Below, piece after piece: positions 22,901 through 30,944 of a stretch of DNA of 64,000 nucleotides. How positions within the stretch are numbered: position 1 is the first letter of the stretch; every line of letters starts with the position of its first letter. The stretch comes from Heterobilharzia americana. Its lineage: Eukaryota > Platyhelminthes > Trematoda > Strigeidida > Schistosomatidae. The translations under genes and the position numbers were made by a program. The notes below the pieces were generated by a model. It made no database searches. It was not told the DNA's origin and saw only the letters and a list, made by a program, of their open reading frames with translations. The DNA is taken from the NCBI GenBank assembly GCA_944470555.2, contig OX104127.1, forward strand, positions 115,472,741-115,536,740, given 5' to 3'.

Positions 22901-25192
22901 CCTAGGTGAGGAAGTGTAAAGAAATGATATTCTTAAAATATGATTACTGATCCAGTAAGATAGCAGAGAGAGGGAAATTATTTAGGAAACGTTCAGTATG
23001 AAAGTGAACTTTAAATGATAATACCTTATGATGAATACCCATCTTTACATTCTTCTAAGTTCCACAGATAGAAAAAAGAAATAAAACATTGTATTCTGTC
23101 TAAGTGTTATAAGGGAAATATTCAGAATCCTTAAGCACGGGTTTCATGCTTACTGAAATGTATTTTTAATCTACAAAATCTTCATCTTTGTCATAAACTC
23201 TAGAAGTTCCTATCCAGTATTGTGTAGCCCGATAATACAGCTGTTACCTACTATGATTTCGAAGTGGTGGAATATATTTGTAGCCTGGGTGGATGCTCTT
23301 GGTTGTATTGTGTTCTCTGAGCTCAGAGAATACAATACAACCAAGAGCTGCTATCTGTTGCATTTTATGAAACATTTTCAAATCTGAAATGAACCTTGAG
23401 CTTGTTGTTGACTACAATACTTTAATTTCAATTACTGTTTCTAGTCCATATAACAGTTACATAGTTGTCTGAATAACTCATCGGATTCCATTCTATTAAG
23501 AACTCCTCAACTGTCTAAATGTCAACACTTTCGCATTTTAAATGATAAGTAATCAGTTAGTGTTTTAATTGCAATACCAACACATATGCACGTATATTCA
23601 TGTGATTAGTTAAAAATGAAGCAAAACCTGTTTTGTTAATCCCCACCTCCCTTTTAATTCATACTAAGAAAATGGCACTACAAAGGCATCAGTATACCAA
23701 AAGGATATAACTATTTCATTTGTGATAGTCACTTGGGAAAAGATTCCAAATTTTTTCCAATAAATGTATACTATTTTTGACATTTAATTTGTTCATTTGC
23801 AGGAAAAAGGAAAATATCTGTAAAGAAAATTTATTCACATATTGTTGTTGTTGTTATCCGTATCGTGATAACGTTGTTCCTACTAATCATATTCATGATA
23901 ATAATACTACAAGTAAAAGATTCACATCATTTAGGAATTCATCTATGCTCAATAAAAGAACACCAGTAAGTATTGACAGTAACAATAATAGTAACATTTC
24001 TGGGGAACATTTTCACCCGGCAATATGTGAAGAAAGTGAATTGAGTTTAAACACAGAAAATCAGAAACATGATCCAAGTAGTGTATCTACACCATTATTC
24101 AGCTTACATTCAGCATCACTGCATCAAATATCAGATTTAATTGAGCATAGAAAACTAAATAGTAACAATCATAGCAATAATAATAAACCGCTATTGTATA
24201 ATAATCAAAATACATTTACATGGATACAAAATCAACAGTCTCAGTTGCATCAGCAAAGCCGTCATCAAAAGTTTCAACAGCTAAATTCTAATTTAGTTGG
24301 GAATCAAGAGGATCAACAACAAACACATTCAATGATCAATGAATTAAATGGAAATAATTCTAACTCGAGTTGTTTGAATGAAATTAATAATAAAGGTAGT
24401 CCAGATTACGAACTGATAAAAACAACAACAAATTACAAATCTAATGAAAACGAATTAGATTGGACAGTGGATGCGATAAATTCTTTCAGTCACAGGAAAA
24501 ATGATACTGATAGTCAAAATGTTGATACAAATTGGAAATGTAACAATAGCAATGATTTATGCTCTCCAGAAGTGTACGATATTGCAGGTATAAATACAGA
24601 ATGTGATGGAAGTCATCAAGATAGTAGGTTTATACAGCAACAAACACTGGCACCTATTCACTTATCTGACTTAACATTTCCTCATCTTCCACCACCTCCA
24701 TCTTATCCACCACCTCCTCAACAACATCAGCAACAACCTCAACAGTTCATTGAAGCATTGAATTCTAGTAATCAAATTATACAGAATAAAACTTCACCTT
24801 TTGTGGAATTACACCGACTTGACATGTTGTTACAACGTCAAAGAGGTACTGGAAAAACTAGTAGTGGTGGAGAAGATAGTAAAACAATAGAAAGTGAACA
24901 ATCTGAATTAAATCATACGTGGAAATTATCAGGTTCACGTGAAAGCAGTAGTGGAGCTAGTACAGCTATACTAGGACAAAGAAGTATTCTTAACAACAAT
25001 AATAATAATAGAAATAACAGTCGGTTTCTAGAATATTCACCTGATTTTAACAAGTTAACTGGACGTAAAGTTACTGAAAGAGATTTCATTGGCTTAGCAA
25101 CATTTCGTAAGGCAGATGAAAAACATACAGATTTAGTTACACCTTATGCAGAATTCGATTTATCACCAGATTCAAGTGTGTATAATAGTTAG
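3889..25192 (+). CDS. BAMBI-like kinase-less TGF-beta/BMP pseudoreceptor, 5'-partial gene model
   Basis: Four exons (3889-4184, 6691-7009, 18914-19439, 23803-25192) have AG/GT boundaries, and their phases (in 1, out 0; in 0, out 1; in 1, out 2; in 2, stop) fit without a single mismatch, giving 843 codons plus stop. Residues 1-99 form a ten-cysteine-type ectodomain, 100-247 a polar linker, 248-273 a transmembrane helix and 274-843 a cytosolic tail with no kinase fold. In vertebrates BAMBI binds BMP/activin receptors and blocks signalling because it lacks a kinase; a similar decoy role here is inference. The tail is far longer than in vertebrate BAMBI. The start exon is missing. Alternatives are another Ly6/three-finger membrane protein, or two genes split at the 19440 junction. 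Confidence 0.68.
4540..4770 (-). repeat. Hammerhead/tRNA-like SINE, decayed
   Basis: On the - strand it shares the 3' end of the family: CATCAGTT spacing, a GTGAATACCACCTTG-like segment, then AAATTAATAAATCCCCAC. It also keeps the GGAACAGCTGTCCAG remnant of hammerhead stems II and III. The upstream tRNA-like part is recognisable by its position relative to the copies at 41858 and 48599. The CTGANGA core is lost. Confidence 0.6.
4965..5185 (+). repeat. Hammerhead/tRNA-like SINE, decayed
   Basis: The tRNA-derived part is clear: an A-box-like GTGACTCAACGGTAAC and a B-box GGTTCGATCCC. It is followed by GTGCGCACTG, a degraded hammerhead, and the family 3' end with ATCAGTTTGTGGTGAATACCA. The ribozyme core is mutated (TTGAAGAATC). 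It sits about 200 bp from an oppositely oriented copy. Confidence 0.65.
6691..7009 (+). CDS. Exon: juxtamembrane extracellular linker
   Basis: The exon enters in phase 0 after CATAG and leaves in phase 1 before GTTAGC; the other frames close quickly. It encodes 106 residues, starting IAQSDWLPQEPK, that are polar and Lys/Glu/Ser-rich with no cysteine or known domain. It joins exactly to the flanking exons (the split Gly codon is G + GG). It probably forms an extended stalk between the ectodomain and the membrane. Vertebrate BAMBI has a much shorter linker, so this part may be a flatworm-specific insertion. Confidence 0.65.
7378..7416. repeat. (TA)n microsatellite, 39 bp
   Basis: A pure alternating TA tract in the large intron. 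Confidence 0.95.
7735..8080 (-). mobile_element. Penelope-like element, GIY-YIG endonuclease fragment
   Basis: Read on the - strand, the reading frame contains IYQFTHTYQIKYIGSTERR, with IY standing in for the GIY half and KYIGST for the YIG half. It is followed by an Arg-rich segment and STITKHLIDAGHHV, which matches the usual His-x-x-x-GH portion of this nuclease. GIY-YIG nucleases form the C-terminal part of Penelope-like retroelements. No RT is adjacent, so this is a 3' fragment or a rearranged copy. A TGA lies just upstream of the fragment and a TAA closes it. Confidence 0.72.
8225..8400 (-). repeat. Sm-alpha-type hammerhead element, decayed
   Basis: The - strand reads CTTACCTGACGATTCC, then AATGAGACAAAATGCATGACC, then CTGG. 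CTGACGA is intact, but the GAAA box is AAAA and stem II is poorly paired. Upstream (- sense) is a GTGGGAACAA block that also precedes the ribozyme in the 47000 and 57600 copies. Confidence 0.6.
8880..9610 (+). repeat. Long non-coding dispersed repeat
   Basis: This is a GC-richer block than its surroundings, with two loosely repeated phrases (CTGAACCTAGGTTTC near 8970 and CTGAACCTAGATTTC near 9305). Its end, near 9560, reads TTATCTTGTACCC and continues into CTACAAATCA. No reading frame survives. It has the look of an intergenic schistosome repeat; I cannot name the family or define its exact ends. Confidence 0.45.
16871..16921. repeat. (ATC)n/(AGT)n microsatellite
   Basis: Five ATC units are followed by twelve AGT units inside the large intron. 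They are followed by TGATCGTGGTCACTACGA. Confidence 0.95.
18914..19439 (+). CDS. Exon: transmembrane helix and first part of cytoplasmic tail
   Basis: The exon enters in phase 1 (GG + GTT GAA..) and encodes a short stalk. A 26-residue helix follows (19039-19116, YVAMGIALSILLFGILF then LTTALLIY), and then RKHKHFH, a basic stop-transfer signal that puts the rest inside the cell. The juxtamembrane tail contains several Cys/His residues. No receptor kinase follows. The exon ends in phase 2 at CAT GA before GTGAGT. If this intron is kept, the frame meets TGA at once (19441-19443), giving a protein with only about 107 tail residues. Confidence 0.75.
20240..20900 (-). mobile_element. Penelope-like element RT fragment
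   Basis: On the - strand, broken frames carry a (H)VDDTI-type catalytic segment (near 20780). They continue into IQFKKEEENNKFLFLDVLLSR, the conserved Penelope RT segment in which a Glu-rich stretch precedes FLDVL. Stops and frameshifts show that it is dead. Confidence 0.68.
21300..22862 (+). mobile_element. RTE-clade (SR2-like) non-LTR retrotransposon, 5'-truncated, dead
   Basis: The remnant starts inside the RT. It shows LKCGKAAGLNEIPPEALK, FADFEKAL (motif A region), GVRQGCLLS then IIFLIVVDW (motif B region), a VSFTYL segment, and the C-terminal LLCGSETWRITKSISN and WERTNPEP blocks. It ends in AT-rich AATAATAAAAAA. Many stops and frameshifts break it, and the YADD block is eroded. Other copies lie at 25968, 30945 and 35592. 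Confidence 0.88.
23295..23348. repeat. Near-perfect 54-bp palindrome
   Basis: Two 27-base arms meet at GAGCTC with no spacer. Arm 1 begins GCTCTTGGTTGTATTG and arm 2 ends CAATACAACCAAGAGC. Pairing is 26 of 27; the one exception (position 23312 against 23331) is a G-T pair in RNA. Confidence 0.95.
23803..25192 (+). CDS. Terminal exon: long Asn/Gln/Ser-rich cytoplasmic tail with PPxY motif
   Basis: The acceptor is TTCATTTGCAG. The first base, G, completes the GA left by the preceding exon (Glu), and the frame stays open for 462 residues to TAG. The sequence starts KKENICKENLF with a CCCC cluster near the membrane side, a possible palmitoylation site. It is then low in complexity, with Asn and Gln runs. 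HLPPPPSYPPPPQ (about 24688-24723) contains PPSY, the PPxY ligand of WW domains such as those of NEDD4/Smurf ligases. The last 60 residues are less repetitive and end YAEFDLSPDSSVYNS. No kinase or other catalytic motif is visible. It is real coding sequence given its length and phase, but its link to the upstream exons needs RNA data. Confidence 0.75.
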
Positions 25193-25967
25193 TTCATGAA
25201 ATAATTAGGTAAGGCTCTCTCCTTTCATCAGTGAAATTGGTAATAAGATATTTACAGGACAGTACAACATACGCGCTGAGATGCACGAATGCACCTTCAG
25301 TACATAATTTGTAAATTTTCATCTCGTTTTTTCTTTTCGTAAATTTGCCTCTAAATATGACTTGATTTGTAAATCTATCCCTGTTTCTGTTACTTTTTAT
25401 TTATATAAAAAGATACTACAACTCATTGTAATGAAATGAGTACTTCTCCTCAGTTTGTTAGCAAAACACTAGAAGAAAATATATGAAAACGAGATACTAT
25501 ACGCCTTTAAAAGATAACTGGAGGAAAATACTTTACTGTTTCCTACATATCTAACGCAAAATTACTTCCACAGCTCACGTGATGTAAACGTTATATAAAT
25601 CCGAACTGTTATACCTAACGTCAACATGATGAGCATAATTCGGTACGAGGTGAAACTAAGTAATAAAAATAGCTTTACTACTACTGATTAAAAACTGCGG
25701 GAGGAAAGTTAGGAAAAATTACCGATATCAAAGATGAAAAAATGTCTAAGACGTTCAAAAAGACAAGAAGAGAATAAATTTGTGTTTCCAAAGACTCATA
25801 ACTTAGTCCATAATCCCTATTGCATAGAAATATGAATACATAGTCACTTGCAAAATATACACAACACAAACATGTAAAATTTGCAATGTGATAGTGTACT
25901 TGTTAGTGACACATTATTATTCAGTGGACAACGTTTAAAACACAATGAGCTGTTCATAAATGCGTCA
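25193..25967 (+). other. Probable 3' UTR and flank of the BAMBI-like gene
   Basis: AT-rich, no open frame of note. A possible poly(A) signal AATAAA lies at 25662-25667, about 470 bases after the stop. Confidence 0.4.
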
Positions 25968-26700
25968 TTATTATCATTATTATTTATCCTTTGGGTTCCT
26001 AGTGGAACACAGGGATTCAGTAACACGTCTCAAGTGAACTCTCTTCTCTGAAATATTTTGAACCTGGCTCCACGACAGCTCACAAGCTCTCATTTCTTCC
26101 TCGCACCACCTCCTCCATGTCACACTCGCCTCGGACGCCCAACTTATCGCTTCCCATATGGGTTCCACTCTACGGCCTGACGCGTGATGTCCCAGAATGG
26201 TCTTCTCAGTTGATGTCCAGTCCAATCCATCTCCACTTTCTTCTGCATATTTTTTGGATAACAGGTTCTTGGTTGGTTCGTTACCAACCACAGTTCCTAG
26301 TTGCTCATTATTTCTGGTCATCTGAGCTTCAGTATCGAGTCGCCGTAAGCAGTTGTTGATGAATATCTGTAGTTTGTTGGAAATGCCTTTCGTAACGCGC
26401 CAAGCCTCTGAACCATACAGGGGCACTCACTTGACTTTGGTGTTGAAAATCAGGATCTTGTTCACGCTTTATGCTGAATGCAGAAGATCTTCACACTGGT
26501 TTCAGGTTAATGAACGCCTGTCTTGCTTTTCCGATCCTGATTTTGACGTCCTCGTCTGTGCCGCCACCTGTAGTTGAAACGGTGCTGCCTAGATAGGTGA
26601 AAGAGGCTGCTTCCTTTAAGTTTCTCCCGTTCATGGTGATTGGTGCTTGTTGCTGATGCTGTTGTTGGTTGGGTATCTTCATCATCGCTGTCATGGATGT
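25968..26700 (-). mobile_element. RTE-clade retrotransposon 3' fragment
   Basis: On the - strand it encodes the C-terminal region shared with the other copies: PNQQQHQQQAPIT, ASFTYLGSTVSTTGGGTDED, IRIGKARQAFINLKPV, then MPLYGSEAWRVTKGISNKLQ, and ESLCSTRNPKDK at the end with an (ATA)n-like tail. It is cut off at its 5' side within or after the RT. Together with the + strand copy at 21300-22862 it brackets the last exon of the BAMBI-like gene as an inverted pair. Confidence 0.87.
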
Positions 26701-27389
26701 GGTGTATGCTTGTAAAACATATTCTGTGTCCTAAACACCATGTATTCAGTAACAATGTTTCATTCAAATTAAGGAAGGGTTTGAATGAAGTACTCACTGC
26801 TCGAAAGTCAAGTACTTACGCCTATAAGCCATGCTTCTACGATTGTGACACTAAAACATGTGTAAATATTGCCAATTCACATTTCTGGAGTTTTGAATGA
26901 AGACTGAGTTTTCATGCTATCTGAGAAGCGACAGTTCACCTTACAAAAATTCAATAATCTACTGATAAAAGATTTGAAAAGGCGGAAGACCATCAGTTTC
27001 TGATAAAATAAGATAGTAGTATTGATGGATGACTAATATATTAACTAATGCGTACAGAGTAAAACATGAGCAGAATAGCAGAGAACAATTTCCATTCTGG
27101 CCTTGTGTTAGTCAAAGAACCCTTGAAAAAATAGAACATGAAGCAAATGTTTCGCCTTATCTTGAGAACTGTCGGCAATGTTTAGCTCAGACTCTACGAA
27201 GCAGATATGCCTAGGAAAGTTAGGTCGCCCGATGAGCACAAAACCAACTTAGTTGAAATCCAATCTTCTACCTTTTTCAACCGCTGTCATTTCGCGATTC
27301 GGTGCGGATATCACTGGTTGGCATCCACTCTAACTCCTGACCTCCTTAACCTGCCGGCTGCTTTGTAAGGCGCTAGTAGTGAAAAGGGA

Positions 27390-27560
27390 CAGTCCTGAAC
27401 CTGATACTCGAAAGATCACGGGTAAGCACTGCTGACAAGTCAAATACTAGGACAAAATAATTGTCCATTGGTTTCAGACTTTCTAAGGTTCTTCAGCTGA
27501 TTTCAGTTTATGGTGAAAACAACTTTCTAATCAATTTATTTCGATAACGTCATTAGGAAA
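27390..27560 (+). repeat. Hammerhead/tRNA-like SINE, decayed
   Basis: It contains GAAAGATCACGGGTAAGCACTG, cognate to the GGTCACGGGTTCGATCC..GCACTG of the 48599 copy. This is followed by CTGACAAGTC, ACTAGGACAAAA, and a 3' part with CAGCTGATTTCAG and GGTGAAAAC. The ribozyme core is mutated at GA (CTGACAA) and at GAAA (CAAAA). Confidence 0.6.
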
Positions 27561-29089
27561 ACAACCGAAGTCATAAGAAAACAACATACAAGCAAACAAT
27601 TCCTTTTAGAGAGCCTAAATATGACTTATGTAGTGTGCATGTCGGTGAGAAGTTGATAAAGTTCAGCTGATCCTGATGATATGATTTTGACATATTGTTT
27701 CAACGGTTTGGAGACAAATGCAGGCTGTATTTGGCGAATCATACAGCACTTTACAGATAATAAAGAAGTATACTTAGTGATGGATTTTCGGCTTCAATCA
27801 ACAGAACTTAGGTTTCGTATTTGTTGATATTCTCCAGCAGCGTACATCTCTAACCATAAGGAGAATTTTGCTACCTCAGTGGTGGAAATCAATATTATTC
27901 AGTTACGATATTATAGACTGTTCCACTAAGCTATCTATTCTGGCCACCACCGATCCCCAGCCGGACCCGGCTTTATGTGAGAATTGGCCCTTGATGAACA
28001 ACTGACATAGTTATATAGTTCTTAGTACCCAGTGCAAACTGAAGTCTGTCAGTGAAGTTTGACTTTTTCTTCAGCTAGGTAACGTGATATTGCTGTTGGT
28101 GTTGCATTCAGTTTCTATTCGTAGTGGATAGGCATAAACAGATATAACTTCTAGTGATTTTGGTTTTAATTTATCCGGCTATGGTGAGGGATATAACTTG
28201 TCACTTGTTGATGGGACTCTCTGAAACAGCCATCGTTAGTTAGACTCATTTCACAGAAGCAGTTGAACCTGACAAACAAACTAGACATTTCGCAATATAT
28301 ATGTCTATATATGTTTCGTTGTAACGATGTTTCCAAAGGTCCAGAGCGATAAAAACTGATTGTAAGATTTCATTGATAAAAACTTTGTCTACTCAGTGTA
28401 ACAGCAATTATATCCTAAATTTAAGTTATCTACCGAAAGCACATTGACAACTTACAGTGAATAAAATATTTTCCAGCTTTCTTGTTGTCGTCTACGTTTG
28501 GTTAAATACACCAATTTCTTAGGGATATATTTAACTTCTACGAATATGCAGCCAATATAACAACGCAAGTGACATCATTTGTACCACTGAATTCAGTGAA
28601 TCTTTGAATGCTAAAAGCAGAACATGTTAGCCTACAAGAGAAGATAAGCAATCGTCCACAGGTTGAAGCGACATGTCATTAAATGTTGAGTTGACTACGT
28701 ATATCTGAAACTACCTTAATGTATTTTGAAAGCATGATTTAGTGTTTGAGATACTCTGCAATCACTAGACGCCTCAAGAAACCATGTTTACTGCCATACC
28801 TTAGTGCATACAGTCACACAGTACGTCAGCTGAAAACACTAGTAAACAAACTCAGAAAAAGTACATGCTTGCCAGTTAAATGTTCGAATTTAAATATGAA
28901 TCAAATTTCAGTAAAATCAGCTTTATGCAAAGGTTGCAGCTAGTGATTAAAACGGCAAATTTAATTGCGACCAAAGTATGAAATTTTACTCTGTTTTCTT
29001 AACTATATCAATCTCACCATGGAGGTTATCCATATCACCCGAAATTTGGGTTAAATACTTGAGTAATTTGGTGACGCATTGAACTAAAT

Positions 29090-29240
29090 CTGGTCCAAGC
29101 CCAGGCTAAGCCATTTCAGGCATATGGCCGATAAGGTCAGCCTGGAAGGAGAGAAACGGCCCTATGGTATTTAGTTTATCTCTATCTGGATGGAGAGTAC
29201 CGCTGATCTGCGTGAGTGTCATTTAACTACTGATACCACT
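29090..29240 (+). repeat. Repeat with CCGATAAG block
   Basis: It contains GGCCGATAAGGTCAGCCTGG, then GAGAGAAACGGCCCTATGG, and matches the order of the block at 1470-1503. Its function is unknown. Confidence 0.3.
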
Positions 29241-30944
29241 TAGTAGTATATTTTATGCAATGTGAAAAAATTGGTTTTCGAGGTATTCAGTTACCATTGA
29301 TAGACTCATGTTGATGTAAATAAAGAACCAAATTTAAAGTTGACCTCAGCTTTACCGTAATCTTCTTAGGAAGATTTATAAATTAGCTAAGTAAAAATTT
29401 GAAAGAAACGTGAACATTAGTTATTAACTAAACACTAAATGGCTTTCACTTTGGTACTCATATGAATAAATACCAAATTTTAATATACAGTTATTTCAGA
29501 TTTCACTGCAACCGTTGTTTTATTTCTCTGAGCTTCTTATTAAAATGATATGTTTGGCTATAGATTGAATTTAACATAGTTCATAAGGGAAGAATGAACA
29601 AAGTAGAAAGATAAGTACGTTTTATTAAATTCTAAGTGTTAAACGTGCTTTCATGTCGATAATTTTGAAAAGCTTGGGTATCAACAAATACATAGTTCTT
29701 AACTTCTATTCCTTGTTCCACTGATTTTATCTATACGGAAAAATCATCCAGTAAACAATAAACATAAGTTATGTGACAATTTACGACTACAATGCATTTA
29801 AAGTGTATCAATTTGTGGCTGTAACTAGATTTATTTGAGCATGTTTCAAACCGTTTTGAATTCAAGAGGCGTAGACACATAAATCGAACTTAGTGCTGGT
29901 GTATCTACTTACATTTGAATCCACAACTTTCCAGTAAACAAACAGTTAGAATTCAACAAAGTTCTGTTATTGATTTTTATCAACCATATAGGTAACATTA
30001 TCTAGTATAATGGTACGCTGGAGTAATGTCACAAAAAAAGCAATACATTTTCCCTGAGCCTCTGCATTACATAAACTTGTAATCATATATAGTATTGAGA
30101 TAGTCATGCTGAATCTGTCTTCCAGTATGGAATACTTTTCTCTGTACAACATCGTGATACATGCAGCACAAGAGGCCTTATCAGTAAGATACATTTCGAT
30201 CATGAAGTAGTGTAGTAATGTATAGTAAAATAATTCCTATGCACAAGGAAGTTTTCACTGTATGACAGTATTTATTATGAACTTTAAAACGATTGCTTAA
30301 AATCAGAAGAATATCAAAATAATTTGTCAACTTCTTTTAAGCTAAAACAAGCACTCGGATCTAAACCTTAATTTCAACCCTATTGCAACTGCTAAATAAA
30401 TTCGCATTCACCTGTTCCTGGACAATCTGTCAAAATAAACCCATATTGTGCTATATGCGATTTGACTCTTGCAAACGAAAGTCTTATTCTTTATCTTCTT
30501 TAGTTCAAGTTCGCCTGATTCTTCACTCCAATACATATTTCTAAGATATCGTGAATCGCTGCGAAACGTTTCAGTGCTATAAAATTGTAAAAGGCGAGGA
30601 TTTTCTTTTCAGAGAAAGTTGCAACAAATTTCGGCAGATAAATGGGAGAGGTATACTACATCTTTTGTCCCACGGTTTGTAGTTAACAGTATTTCAAGTA
30701 TTAGACACCAGGTGTGATTCCTTCTGATTGATATCTCTGATCGCTTAGGCTTTGAATCACAAAGACAAATCATTGTGTAATGAGCGTAGAGAAATCAGTC
30801 TGATAATCATGACCTCCCGATATTTGAATGCAACTCAGGAACAATTATACTGAAACGGTCAGGGAAGTTTCAGATTTGACTGTGGGTGTATCAGTCACCT
30901 GAATCTAGGCTAAACTAGAGAACAACAGCATACTTAGCAACACT

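Larger units (their letters stand above)
19440..23802 (+). other. Last intron of the BAMBI-like gene
   Basis: It runs from GTGAGT to GTTCATTTGCAG. It holds a Penelope RT fragment (- strand, 20240-20900), an RTE retrotransposon copy (+ strand, 21300-22860) and a 54-bp palindrome (23295-23348). The stretches at 19590-20240 and 22870-23290 hold nothing that I recognise. Confidence 0.6.
26701..30940. other. Intergenic, repeat debris
   Basis: I find no gene. A decayed hammerhead SINE lies at 27390-27560, and a repeat block with a CCGATAAG motif at 29090-29240. Short open stretches at 28746-28943 (+) and 29967-30203 (-) show no domain. Confidence 0.5.

Noticed and set aside
26117..26359. + strand open frame
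   Set aside because: Antisense of the RTE C-terminal region.
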